Shown here in pieces: positions 1-6,800 of a stretch of 23,464 nucleotides of DNA. The stretch covers positions 1-23,464 of the IMG/VR virus record IMGVR_UViG_3300009124_000106. One strand, given 5' to 3'. Position numbers and translations under genes: made by a program. The stretch's first letter is position 1. The number at the start of each line of letters is the position of its first letter. A model generated the notes under the pieces. The model had not been told where the DNA came from and searched no databases. It saw only the letters and a program-made list of their open reading frames with translations. The stretch is from a virus.

Positions 1-1
1 G

Positions 2-517
2 GGCTATGGGGTCGGGGCCGCCGATCTGTGCGCTGCGGGCGTCGGCGCTCCCCACGTCAGGCAGCGGCTCTATTGGGGGGCTATCCGGCTGGACAACCCC
101 CAACGCCCGCGACTGGCGGAGCGAGAGCAGCAGTGCGAGTTTCGAGGCGGAGCGGTTCGAGGATACCCGCGGGAAGAGCCTGTCGTATCAGGCGATCCTG
201 GCTGGCTGGCCGACGCCGACGACGACGGATGCGATCAAGGGGGGGAAGGTCTCGCCCCGGCCAGGGATGATGGGGCTGTCGGAGACGGCTCCGCTGGTGA
301 TTGGAACGGATCCGCCACCCGCTGGCACCTCTGCCGAGACCTCCCGCAGCACAAGTGGCGCAGGATACCGGCTGAACCCGAACTTTTCCCGCTGGCTCAT
401 GGGGTACCCGGCAGAGTGGGCCAATTGCGCGCCTACGGCAACGCCATCGTCCCCCAGGTAGCCGCGCTGTTCATCCGGCATTTCATGGCTGCAGTGGAGG
501 ATACATGCCGCGACTGA
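2..517 (+). other. Overlapping second frame with a C5-cytosine methyltransferase C-terminal signature
   Basis: Read from base 2, this frame stays open for 171 codons to a TGA at 515-517. It begins GAADLCAAGVGAPHVRQRLYW-like, which matches the region of phage Dcm-type enzymes that corresponds to the usual GVPQxRxR segment. It ends FPLAHGVPGRVGQLRAYGNA followed by IVPQVAALFI, the classical tail of this enzyme family. The middle, about residues 30-115, looks degenerate and rich in Asp, Gly and Arg. The stop overlaps the start of the nuclease gene at 505 by 13 bases, a usual spacing for real phage genes. Either this is the translated frame, or it is the ancestral frame of a gene now read one base over. 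The upstream half of the gene, outside the window, would decide. Confidence 0.5.
3..461 (+). CDS. Phage cytosine-methyltransferase-derived protein, C-terminal part (5' end outside window)
   Basis: The frame is open from the left window edge, so only the last 152 residues are visible. Seen: two tryptophan/proline motifs, GWTTPNARDW and AGWPTPTTTDA, and a C-terminal LNPNFSRWLMGYPAEW followed by CAPTATPSS. From memory, such endings are common in phage proteins annotated as DNA methylases. No SAM-binding or catalytic motif lies in the visible part, so activity cannot be judged. Third-position GC counted by hand is about 79 percent here, against about 70 percent in the overlapping +2 frame, which favours this frame as the one now translated. 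The same bases read one frame over give a classical C5-cytosine methyltransferase C-terminus (separate entry). It lies just upstream of a nuclease gene in the same direction. Confidence 0.55.
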   Translation, partial: AMGSGPPICALRASALPTSGSGSIGGLSGWTTPNARDWRSESSSASFEAERFEDTRGKSLSYQAILAGWPTPTTTDAIKGGKVSPRPGMMGLSETAPLVIGTDPPPAGTSAETSRSTSGAGYRLNPNFSRWLMGYPAEWANCAPTATPSSPR

Positions 518-846
518 AGGCGTCCGAGAGCCAGGAGCAGATGGCGTTCGTGGACTGGTTTCGGCGGGCCTATCCCAGTCACCTCATCATGCATATCCCT
601 AACGGCGAGCGGCGTGACGCCCGCACTGGTAGCAAACTGAAACGCATGGGGGTGCTGCCAGGGGTGCCGGATCTTTTCATCCCGGAGTTGGCTCTCTGGG
701 TGGAGATGAAAGGCACCTCGGGCGGTCGATTGTCGAAGGATCAGGAGCGGGTGATCGGATTGTTGGAGATCGCCGGCTATGACGTGATCGTGGCCCACGG
801 CTGGGAAGATGCCCGCCGTCAGGTCACAGAACATTTACAGGGATAG
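505..846 (+). CDS. VRR-NUC domain nuclease
   Basis: A 113-residue protein covering essentially one VRR-NUC domain, a PD-(D/E)xK-type nuclease fold found in many phages as a stand-alone protein. Visible motifs are the N-terminal SESQEQ helix start (residues 7-12), IPNGERR (31-37), GVPDLF (53-58) with the metal-binding Asp56, and EMK (67-69) with Glu67 and Lys69. The C-terminal GYDVIVAHGWEDA also fits the family. Length is normal, so the protein looks intact. The start at 505 has a GGAGG Shine-Dalgarno sequence at 496-500. Stand-alone relatives are thought to cut branched or structured DNA, for example at junctions formed during replication or before packaging; that role is inferred. It sits between two modification genes, so a part in degrading unmodified DNA is also possible. 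Confidence 0.85.
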   Translation: MPRLKASESQEQMAFVDWFRRAYPSHLIMHIPNGERRDARTGSKLKRMGVLPGVPDLFIPELALWVEMKGTSGGRLSKDQERVIGLLEIAGYDVIVAHGWEDARRQVTEHLQG

Positions 847-1009
847 GCCGGTGGACCTTCACCGTAGGCCGACCGCGGGCGCGGCCTTCAACGCCCAGGC
901 TCTCTACCCAGGTGGCCCACCTGTCTGGGATGAGCAAACCGTCTCCGCCGGTCTAGGGGATGTTTGGCGGAAAGTCTGGGAAGCCCGTATTCCAGGAGTC
1001 CAAAGTGCA
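847..1009 (+). other. Short stretch without an assigned gene, or N-terminal extension of the NusG-like gene
   Basis: These 163 bases stay open in the frame of the downstream NusG-like gene. A GTG at 851, preceded by AGGGATAGG, could start a longer protein. Third-position GC is high in the first half and close to random in the second, so coding status is unclear. I see no convincing promoter or hairpin here. Confidence 0.3.
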
Positions 1010-1705
1010 ATGGTAACCGCTCGCGACCGCGCCGAGGTCAGTACCACCCTCAACTCAGCCGCCGTTGGCCTGATGGACGCCGGCCTGGATTGGTATGTCG
1101 GGCAGACGGCCCCGCAGCAGGAGTGGCGGGCGCACGGGATCCTGGGAGACCTGGACATCCCGGCATTCCTGCCAACGCAAAGCCGGTGGATTAGCCCATC
1201 GCGACACCGGAAAACTAAGACCCGCCGGCAGTACGCGATCATGCCCAGGATGCTGTTCGTCGGGTTCAGTCGCGGCCATGAGCGCTGGCTCGATCTGCTC
1301 AACCGGACGCCGGTCATGTCGGTGATCGGTGTGGCTGGTGTCCCGACTGCCCTGCCAGGACACGTCGTCCAGGGCTTCGTCGATCGGATCGGGGCTGAGG
1401 TCGATCGGCCTGACTGGCAGCGGCACATGCCGCGCGGGCGAGAATATAAGGTGGGCGATCGTGTCCGCATCATAGACGGGGCTCTCAAGGGTCACGTCGT
1501 AACGGTCGCGGAAATCCGCGGGCCGAAATCCTGGGTGCTGTCTCAGCAGATGCTGCTGGCTCACGCGCTCGAAATCCCAACGCGATATCTGGAGATAGAT
1601 CGCGATGACACTACAGACAATCGTCCTCCGATACGACGAGATGCTGATGGCCGCACAGGCCGGCGTCCTCCGAACAATCGAAAATCTCAAGAAGGGCAGA
1701 CGTGA
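1010..1705 (+). CDS. NusG-like transcription elongation/antitermination protein (NGN + KOW)
   Basis: From the ATG at 1010 this is 231 residues. An NGN-like domain covers about residues 26-135: it opens with LDWYVGQTAPQQEW and has the core strand YAIMPRMLFVGF, resembling the FFPGYVLV strand of NusG. A KOW domain follows at about 145-172, with VGDRVRIIDGALKGH then VVTVAEI. This order is that of bacterial NusG/RfaH, which bind RNA polymerase through NGN and use KOW for partner contacts. The last 33 residues, rich in Arg, Pro and Asp, overlap the next gene in another frame and are probably dispensable. Start choice is uncertain: 1010 has AGGAG at 994-998, 1073 would begin right at the NGN domain, and GTG 851 would add a 53-residue extension. 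Likely role: changing elongation or termination on phage or host transcripts (inferred). Confidence 0.72.
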   Translation: MVTARDRAEVSTTLNSAAVGLMDAGLDWYVGQTAPQQEWRAHGILGDLDIPAFLPTQSRWISPSRHRKTKTRRQYAIMPRMLFVGFSRGHERWLDLLNRTPVMSVIGVAGVPTALPGHVVQGFVDRIGAEVDRPDWQRHMPRGREYKVGDRVRIIDGALKGHVVTVAEIRGPKSWVLSQQMLLAHALEIPTRYLEIDRDDTTDNRPPIRRDADGRTGRRPPNNRKSQEGQT

Positions 1706-2105
1706 TCGGCGCGGTGCGGATCCGCACAATGGCTGGACACTGTCGATCGAAGGCGCGATGGCCGAATATGCCGTGGCTAAGGCGTTCGATCGGCACTGGC
1801 AGGGCAAGGGCAACCTGGGTGACGCGGACGTGAGCAGGGTTATAGAGGTGCGCCGCTGCATATACCCATACGGTGATCTCCGCCTGCACCCCGAGGATCA
1901 TCGCGACCGGCCATATGTGCTGGTCACAGGTGAGAGAGGCGCCTACACGATCCGCGGGTGGATCCGTGGAGGCGACGGGATGAAAGAGCGCTATTGGGGC
2001 TCGCCCTACGCCGAGAATCGGCCCGCCTACTGGGTGCCGCAGACGGATCTCAACCCCCCCGACGACAGCCTGCTGGCCTATGTGAAGGAGGTCGAAAATG
2101 CCTAG
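1605..2105 (+). CDS. Conserved phage protein of unknown function
   Basis: A 166-residue soluble protein with a GGAG Shine-Dalgarno 10 bases before the ATG. I recognise the pattern as a recurrent phage hypothetical protein: an N-terminal helix, then GWTLSIEGAMAEYAVAKAF, a segment with DADVSRVIEVRR, then YVLVTGERGAYTIRGWIRGG and a C-terminal PAYWVPQTDL. The arrangement of Glu in the AEYAVAK helix, Asp in GDADV and Glu in IEVR resembles a PD-(D/E)xK nuclease core, but the lysine of the last motif is replaced by Arg, so nuclease activity is only a possibility. It overlaps the end of the NusG-like gene by 101 bases and ends inside the start of the next gene, so it is probably co-transcribed and translationally coupled. 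Confidence 0.75.
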   Translation: MTLQTIVLRYDEMLMAAQAGVLRTIENLKKGRRDRRGADPHNGWTLSIEGAMAEYAVAKAFDRHWQGKGNLGDADVSRVIEVRRCIYPYGDLRLHPEDHRDRPYVLVTGERGAYTIRGWIRGGDGMKERYWGSPYAENRPAYWVPQTDLNPPDDSLLAYVKEVENA

Positions 2106-2325
2106 GGAAGATTTCTGCTGGGGAGCATATCCCGAGTTTAGCGGCGAGTGTCTGCGCGAGAACATCACGGCTGTCTGGCGTGACGGACGCGTGGCCATGG
2201 GTTGCCTGACCTGCATGACGATCCTGTCGGAGTTTATAGACACGCAGACACCCCGGCAGCCAGACACGCTGGGTGAGTGGCGGGACAGCGGAGATCTGGT
2301 GCGGAAGGCGGACCTGGGGCGATGA
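2098..2325 (+). CDS. Small hypothetical protein
   Basis: A 75-residue protein whose ATG overlaps the stop of the gene before and is preceded by AAGGAGG, a strong ribosome-binding site. Its stop overlaps the start of the downstream methyltransferase in an ATGA. It contains Cys7, Cys18, Cys37 and Cys40; the last two form a CLTC pair that could bind metal, although the overall Cys pattern is not a recognised zinc finger. There is no signal peptide or membrane segment. The central part WRDGRVAMGCLTCMTIL looks like a small beta/alpha unit. I do not recognise a family. Tight coupling on both sides suggests a function tied to the modification block. Confidence 0.65.
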   Translation: MPREDFCWGAYPEFSGECLRENITAVWRDGRVAMGCLTCMTILSEFIDTQTPRQPDTLGEWRDSGDLVRKADLGR

Positions 2326-3050
2326 CGCAAAACACCAGCCACGCAGTGATGTCCCAGCGGTCAGAGCCGATCGGCAGCCGCGATGATTTCCCGACGCCGC
2401 CTTGGGCCGTGAGAGCCCTCTGTGAGCATGTGCTGTTCCACGGCGAGGCCGCATCCACTGTCGCGAGACTGACGGCCTGGGAGCCGGCCTGCGGTCGAGG
2501 TTATATGGGCCACGCCCTGGAGGAGTATTTCGGCCACGTTGTGCAGTCTGACATCCACAAATACCGACCGGAGGCGAAATACAAGGTCCATGATTTCCTG
2601 GGCGGCGAAGACCCCAACCCTCGCTGGTATCGCGACATCGACTGGATCATTACCAACCCGCCGTTTTTATTGGCCGAGGCATTCTACCGCCGCGCCAGGC
2701 TGATCCGCCCGCGGCACGGGTTCGCCCTGCTGTGCAGATCAAACTGGATGGAGGGGATCGCGCGGTTTGAAAACATCTTCCAGCGAGACCCGCCGAACAT
2801 CATCGCGCAGCACGTCGAGCGGGTGCCGATGGTGAGGGGGCGCTATGACCCCAAGGCATCAAGCGCCACCGCATATGCGTGGTTTGTCTGGTCCCACACG
2901 CTCGCTCCACAGCAGGGCAGGACGCGGCTCGTGTGGATCCCACCGGGCAGCCGGCGGCGGTATTACCGAGAGGGCGACGAGCATATGCACCGTTCCGGTC
3001 AACCCCCCACCTTAACCGGAACTCCCGACAAAATTGTGGCGATGGGTTGA
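2322..3050 (+). CDS. SAM-dependent DNA methyltransferase, adenine N6 type (NPPF)
   Basis: From the ATG at 2322 this is 242 residues. DFPTPPWAV (residues 22-30) is the usual entry motif of phage adenine methyltransferases. WEPACGRGYM (53-62) matches motif I, the SAM-binding loop. DWIITNPPF, with N112-P113-P114-F115, is motif IV, the catalytic (D/N)PP(Y/F) motif. The order motif I before IV and the lack of a clear target-recognition domain fit a compact enzyme methylating exocyclic amino groups of adenine (less likely N4-cytosine). The start overlaps the previous stop in ATGA; an in-frame upstream start at 2277 lies inside the previous gene and is not needed. No cognate restriction endonuclease is evident. 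It may protect phage DNA from host restriction or mark it for packaging (inferred). Confidence 0.82.
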   Translation: MTQNTSHAVMSQRSEPIGSRDDFPTPPWAVRALCEHVLFHGEAASTVARLTAWEPACGRGYMGHALEEYFGHVVQSDIHKYRPEAKYKVHDFLGGEDPNPRWYRDIDWIITNPPFLLAEAFYRRARLIRPRHGFALLCRSNWMEGIARFENIFQRDPPNIIAQHVERVPMVRGRYDPKASSATAYAWFVWSHTLAPQQGRTRLVWIPPGSRRRYYREGDEHMHRSGQPPTLTGTPDKIVAMG

Positions 3051-3076
3051 CGTATCCCCGCCGATCGGCATATGCG
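3047..3076 (+). promoter_or_regulatory. Candidate sigma70-type promoter upstream of the packaging genes
   Basis: TTGACG at 3047-3052 closely matches the -35 consensus. A weak -10 (TATGCG at 3071-3076, 18-base spacing, or the overlapping CATATG at 3069-3074) follows. It overlaps the end of the methyltransferase gene and points toward the terminase genes. The weak -10 makes this tentative. Confidence 0.3.
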
Positions 3077-3079
3077 GAT

Positions 3080-3108
3080 CTTACCATGTAAGGTGGATCA
3101 GGTGGATC
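3080..3108 (+). repeat. Short inverted repeat followed by a 9-bp tandem repeat
   Basis: CTTAC-CAT-GTAAG at 3080-3092 is a perfect 5-bp inverted repeat. Starting on its second-last base, the 9-mer AGGTGGATC occurs twice in tandem (3091-3099 and 3100-3108). They lie in the only sizeable non-coding junction of the left half, just downstream of a promoter-like site, where operator or terminase-recognition repeats would be expected. Function is unknown. Confidence 0.5.
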
Positions 3109-3173
3109 CGCGGCCATCCTCGTAGGGGGGTCTCCAGCCCACACGCGAGAGACGAGGCCCGCGCCAGATCCCG

Positions 3174-3212
3174 CCGCCGGCAGGAACTCTACTGGTTGAG
3201 GCCTGCCGGCGG
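3174..3212 (+). terminator. Perfect 11-bp inverted repeat upstream of terminase: terminator-like hairpin or packaging-site element
   Basis: CCGCCGGCAGG at 3174-3184 and CCTGCCGGCGG at 3202-3212 are exact reverse complements around a 17-base loop, giving a very stable GC-rich stem. The right arm is followed by TTGGTTACC, not a clean T-tract, so intrinsic termination would be weak. A second smaller stem (CTCCC at 3222-3226 with GGGAG at 3238-3242) follows before the terminase small-subunit start. Possible roles are a boundary between early and late transcription, an RNA regulatory element, or a packaging initiation site, since such sites often lie next to the small terminase gene. Confidence 0.5.
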
Positions 3213-3275
3213 TTGGTTACCTCCCAGGTGCTGACCCGGGAGAGTGCGAAGCCATCGCAGAAAAGGCATCCCACC

Positions 3276-3770
3276 GTGGCCCGACCGACAGACTATCGCG
3301 AAGAGTTCGCCCAGCAGGCGGAAAAGTTGTGCCGGTTGGGCGCGACCGACTACGAGGTGGCAGATTTCTTTGGCGTGAACGTCTCGACGATCCACCGATG
3401 GAAGCACCGGCACCCAGAGTTTTGCGACTCCTTGAAGGTCGGGAAAGAGCAATCGGACGAACGGGTGGCGCGATCGCTCTACCATCGAGCGGTTGGCTAC
3501 ACCTACACGTCGGAGAAACTCTGGCAGCACGACGGCAGGGTGATCCGGGCCGACGTGGTCGAGCATGTCCCCCCGGACGTGACAGCAGCATGGCGCTGGC
3601 TGGTCAATCGCAGGCCGACTGAGTGGCGCGACCGGCAGACGATCGAAGGGCCGGGACCGAACGGCGAGCATATGATGGCGGTGGACGCGTCGATGTCCGC
3701 CCTGGAGAAACTGAAGACAGCCCTGGCTGCCAAGAACACGCCGGCTGATGACGACCAATCAGCCGAGTGA
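3276..3770 (+). CDS. terS: Terminase small subunit
   Basis: Starting at GTG 3276 gives 164 residues beginning MARPTDYREEFAQQAEKLC. This start is preferred because MARPT-YxxEF is the usual beginning of this family and AAAAGG lies about ten bases upstream; a TTG at 3213 would add an unsupported leader overlapping the hairpin. The helix-turn-helix region is LGATDYEVADFFGVNVSTIH then RWKHRHPEF (about residues 20-50), used to recognise the packaging site. The middle, RSLYHRAVGYTYTSEK, and WRWLVNRRPTEWRD are typical oligomerisation and core segments. The acidic C-terminus overlaps the large-subunit gene by 23 bases. Role: binds phage DNA and hands it to the large terminase at the start of packaging. 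Confidence 0.87.
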   Translation: MARPTDYREEFAQQAEKLCRLGATDYEVADFFGVNVSTIHRWKHRHPEFCDSLKVGKEQSDERVARSLYHRAVGYTYTSEKLWQHDGRVIRADVVEHVPPDVTAAWRWLVNRRPTEWRDRQTIEGPGPNGEHMMAVDASMSALEKLKTALAAKNTPADDDQSAE

Positions 3771-5097
3771 GCAGAGCCCAGCCGATCGTATAGCGGCGCT
3801 CCCACAGGACGAGCAGGACGCGTTCTTTGCCTCTCTGACCGAGGCGGAGGCCGATGCCCTGCTGTATGACTGGCGCGGGTTCAACGCCCGCCCGTCACAG
3901 ATCGCGCCCGAGGGCGAGTGGGACTGCTGGCTGGTCCTGGCTGGCCGTGGTTTCGGGAAGACCCGAACCGGCGCAGAATGGGTCCGAGAGCAAATCGAGG
4001 CAGGCGCGCGCCGCATCGCCCTGGTGGCCGAGACCCAGAAAGATCTTGAAGAGGTGATGATCGAAGGGGACAGCGGGATCCTGTCGGTGTTCCCGCCTGA
4101 CAAGACGCCGCGCTATCGCAAGAAGCCGGTGAGGTTGGACTTCCACACCGGGGCCGTGGCCCTGGGCTACAACGCCACCCAGCCCGATCAGTTGCGTGGC
4201 CCCCAGTTCGACGCCGCGTGGTGCGACGAGGTCGCCAAATGGCGATACGCCCGCGAGACCTGGGACCAACTGCAATTCGGCCTGCGCCTCGGTAAGCACC
4301 CCTCTGTGGTGGCGACGACAACGCCCAGGCCGATCGAACTGATCAAGGCGCTGGTCGGAGGCCGTGAGGGGATCTGCGAGGTCACCCGCGGTCGGACGAT
4401 GGACAACGCCGGCAACCTGGCGCCCCGGTTCCTGGCCAGGATCCAGGCCCGCTACGGCGGCACTCGCCTGGGGCGGCAGGAACTGGAGGGCCAGATCCTC
4501 GGCGACCTGCCGGGTGCGCTGTGGCGATTGCAGGACATCGACGACTATCGCGTGAGCGAAGTTCCGGCTGATCTGGAACGCATCGTGGTCGCGGTCGATC
4601 ATGCGGTGACAGCCGGCGACGACTCGAACGAACACGGGATCCTCGTCGTCGGCATCAAGGGCCGGGAGGCCTACGTCCTAGAGGATGGATCCATCAGCGG
4701 GACACCGCTGCAGTGGGCGCGCAGGGCGATCGGCCTGCACGACACCTACGGTGCGGACGGCATCGTGGTCGAGGTCAACCAGGGCGGAGATCTGGTGAAG
4801 CACACGCTCCGCGGCGTCCGCGAGACGCTCAACGTGATCGAGGTCCGGGCAACCAGAGGCAAACACGTCCGCGCCGAGCCGATCGCGGCGATCTACGAGC
4901 AGGGCCGCGCGCACCATGTCGGCGCGTTCCCTGAATTGGAAAATCAGATGACCCAGGTGACGACTGCCGGCTACGAGGGCGAGGGCTCACCTGACCGCCT
5001 CGACGCTCTGGTCTGGGCGATGACCGAGTTGTTCCCCGACATGATCCAGACTAACCCCGTGCATATCCCCGAATACCGGGTCCGCGCGGTCGTATAG
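3748..5097 (+). CDS. terL: Terminase large subunit (packaging ATPase/nuclease)
   Basis: A 449-residue protein with a complete motor. Walker A is AGRGFGKT (residues 65-72). The Walker B region ends in DAAWCDE (155-161), with Asp160 and Glu161 as metal-binding and catalytic acids. The coupling motif is ATTTP (about 189-193). The C-terminal RNase H-like nuclease has Asp284 in VAVDHAV, Glu342 in VVEVNQGGD, and Asp416/Asp419 in SPDRLDAL. It cuts concatemeric DNA and pumps it into the procapsid through the portal. The gene overlaps terS by 23 bases, so the pair is probably translationally coupled. Length and motif spacing are normal, with no sign of damage. Unusually, fibre-type genes, not the portal, follow it. 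Confidence 0.95.
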   Translation: MTTNQPSEQSPADRIAALPQDEQDAFFASLTEAEADALLYDWRGFNARPSQIAPEGEWDCWLVLAGRGFGKTRTGAEWVREQIEAGARRIALVAETQKDLEEVMIEGDSGILSVFPPDKTPRYRKKPVRLDFHTGAVALGYNATQPDQLRGPQFDAAWCDEVAKWRYARETWDQLQFGLRLGKHPSVVATTTPRPIELIKALVGGREGICEVTRGRTMDNAGNLAPRFLARIQARYGGTRLGRQELEGQILGDLPGALWRLQDIDDYRVSEVPADLERIVVAVDHAVTAGDDSNEHGILVVGIKGREAYVLEDGSISGTPLQWARRAIGLHDTYGADGIVVEVNQGGDLVKHTLRGVRETLNVIEVRATRGKHVRAEPIAAIYEQGRAHHVGAFPELENQMTQVTTAGYEGEGSPDRLDALVWAMTELFPDMIQTNPVHIPEYRVRAVV

Positions 5098-5112
5098 AAA
5101 GAGAGGCCCGCC

Positions 5113-5457
5113 ATGGCTACTGTGACCCCGACATATGACAGCATCTCGCCCACCGCCCGCGTGGTGACGTGGACCGGCATTGCGACGGGCGACACCATCA
5201 ACCCGATCACGCCTGACCATGCGCGACCGGCGATCGGCACCGTGACGATGGAAGGAACCTGGGGTAGCTCGACCGTGGCGTTGCAGGGCAGCAATGATGG
5301 GACAAACTATTTCACCCTAAAGAATCCGCAGGGGACCGACATCTCGGCCACGGGCGATGCGATGTTTGAGGTCTCCACCGCTGTTCTCTATATCCGCCCA
5401 ACGCCCAGCGGCGGCAGTGGCGATAGCATCAACGTCATCCTGGCAATGCGGGGCTAA
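5113..5457 (+). CDS. Small conserved phage protein, probable virion or adhesin-associated protein
   Basis: A 114-residue, beta-rich protein with a good ribosome-binding site (AGAGAGG) before the ATG. It begins MATVTPTYDSISP and contains TVTMEGTWGSSTVALQGSND and YIRPTPSGGSGDSINVIL. I recognise this pattern from many phage genomes, where the protein lies near fibre or tail genes and has no assigned function. It has no signal peptide or transmembrane helix. The sandwich-like composition (Thr, Ser, Gly, Val) suits a small virion decoration or fibre-associated protein; that is inferred from composition and position. Confidence 0.72.
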   Translation: MATVTPTYDSISPTARVVTWTGIATGDTINPITPDHARPAIGTVTMEGTWGSSTVALQGSNDGTNYFTLKNPQGTDISATGDAMFEVSTAVLYIRPTPSGGSGDSINVILAMRG

Positions 5458-5463
5458 GGGCGG

Positions 5464-5619
5464 ATGGCTCTCAGCACGACCCTCATCAAACAATGGCGGC
5501 GCAGGGCTGGCGGCACCGGGACAGGTGGGACTGCTGTGTTGCTGCTCGAAACCGGCAGCGACAAACTGCTGATTGAAGGGACGACCGACGCCATCGTCCT
5601 TGAGGGGGATGCCGCCTGA
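5464..5619 (+). CDS. 51-residue phage protein with LLLE/LLIEG-type motifs
   Basis: ATG at 5464 to TGA at 5617-5619 encodes 51 residues, too short for many gene finders. It is basic and Gly/Thr-rich at the start (ALSTTLIKQWRRRAGGTGTG) and then carries the repeated hydrophobic-acidic units VLLLETGSDK, LLIEGTTD and IVLEGDAA. Short LLLE-type repeats like these are common in small phage proteins next to fibre genes. The stop overlaps the start of the next gene (TGATG), and AAGGGCGG lies directly upstream of the ATG, so coupling and expression are plausible. Function is unknown; a small virion or fibre-attachment peptide is a guess. Confidence 0.68.
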   Translation: MALSTTLIKQWRRRAGGTGTGGTAVLLLETGSDKLLIEGTTDAIVLEGDAA

Positions 5620-6800
5620 TGGCCGATACAGCGCTCACAGCCCTGACCGCGACGGTCACGCTCGCCAGCGGCGACTTCTTCTACGTCGTCGATGCGGGCA
5701 ACTCCCGAAAGATCGACTATGCCGATTTCCTGACGGAACTCGCGGCGGCCACGCAGACGCTCACGAACAAAACCCTGGGCGATGACCTCGCCATGGGCGG
5801 GAATAACCTCACAAACCTCGGCGACATCACGTTCCAAACCGGCGCGACGGGCGGGACGCTCCAGACCGGCACCAGCGCAGCGGACAAGTTCCAGTTGCAG
5901 GCCTACGACGTGGACGGCGCTGCCTATCAGACGGTGATCCGACTGGACGCCGGCAATACGCCCGTTCTGCAACTGCGCGCCGACTTCCTGGAGATCGACG
6001 ACGAGACCGACAACACCAAGCGGGTGGCCTGGGACGTATCGGGCGCGACCACTGGCACGGCAACCACGCTCACATTCTCGCAGACCGCGGCGCGGGTGAT
6101 TACGTTCCCGGACGCGAACGACACTCTGGTCGGTAAGGCGACGACCGACACTCTCACGAACAAAACCATCAACACGGCCAACAACACTCTGACCATCGCC
6201 AAGGCGGACGTTACCGACTTGAACGCCTACGAGGTTGGCGGCACCGACGTGGCGGTGGCTGATGGCGGGACAGGCGCTAGTTCAGCGCCAAGTGCTCGCA
6301 CCAATCTCGGCCTCGGCACAGGCGACAGCCCGCAGTTCACAGCGGTGAATATCGGTCACGCCACTGACACGACACTGACGCGGGTGAGTGCTGGCCTAGC
6401 GGCCATCGAGGGCGACACGATTGCCCTGCTGACGGCCACGCAGACGCTCTCAGGCAAGACCATCACCGACCTGACCCTGGACGGCTCTGTCACCGAGCAA
6501 GTCTATGCGTGGACTGAAACGTCTGGATCGGTCACGGGTGAACTGGAGCCGGCAGAAGGGACGGTGCAGACTGTCACGCTGACCGGCAACATCACGTCAC
6601 TCACCGACAACGTGGCGGCTGGCGAAAGCATCATTCTCGGCATTGACGATGGCTCCGCCTATACGATCACATGGCCTACGATAACGTGGGCGAACAACGG
6701 TGGGAGCGCTCCGACGTTGGCGACGAGTGGTTATACATGGGTGGCGATCTGGAAGGTTAGCACTACGCTCTACGGCGGGTTGATTGGAGACGGCACCTGA
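5619..6800 (+). CDS. Tail fibre / receptor-binding stalk protein
   Basis: A 393-residue protein of low-complexity beta type, rich in Thr, Ala, Asp and Gly. The N-terminus (ADTALTALTATVTLASGD) matches the usual beginning of many phage fibre-like proteins. A motif of the form (T)QTL(T/S)(N/G)KT(L/I) occurs three times, at about residues 45-53, 175-184 and 272-283. VADGGTGASSAPSARTNLGL (213-232) is a classical fibre repeat, expected to form a trimeric beta-helical stalk. The C-terminal 90 residues (TVTLTGNITSLTDNVAAGE, WPTITWANNGG) look like a small beta-sandwich tip domain. It probably forms a stalk contacting the host surface. The stop overlaps the next start, suggesting the two are made together. 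Confidence 0.8.
   Translation: MADTALTALTATVTLASGDFFYVVDAGNSRKIDYADFLTELAAATQTLTNKTLGDDLAMGGNNLTNLGDITFQTGATGGTLQTGTSAADKFQLQAYDVDGAAYQTVIRLDAGNTPVLQLRADFLEIDDETDNTKRVAWDVSGATTGTATTLTFSQTAARVITFPDANDTLVGKATTDTLTNKTINTANNTLTIAKADVTDLNAYEVGGTDVAVADGGTGASSAPSARTNLGLGTGDSPQFTAVNIGHATDTTLTRVSAGLAAIEGDTIALLTATQTLSGKTITDLTLDGSVTEQVYAWTETSGSVTGELEPAEGTVQTVTLTGNITSLTDNVAAGESIILGIDDGSAYTITWPTITWANNGGSAPTLATSGYTWVAIWKVSTTLYGGLIGDGT

Noticed and set aside
3067-3076. GCATATGC and CCGATCGG palindromes as operators
   Set aside because: Eight-base palindromes are common by chance in this composition; they are noted only as part of the junction.
3213-3275. TTG start giving a longer terminase small subunit
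   Set aside because: The extra residues do not fit the family start, and the TTG directly abuts the inverted repeat; GTG 3276 fits better.
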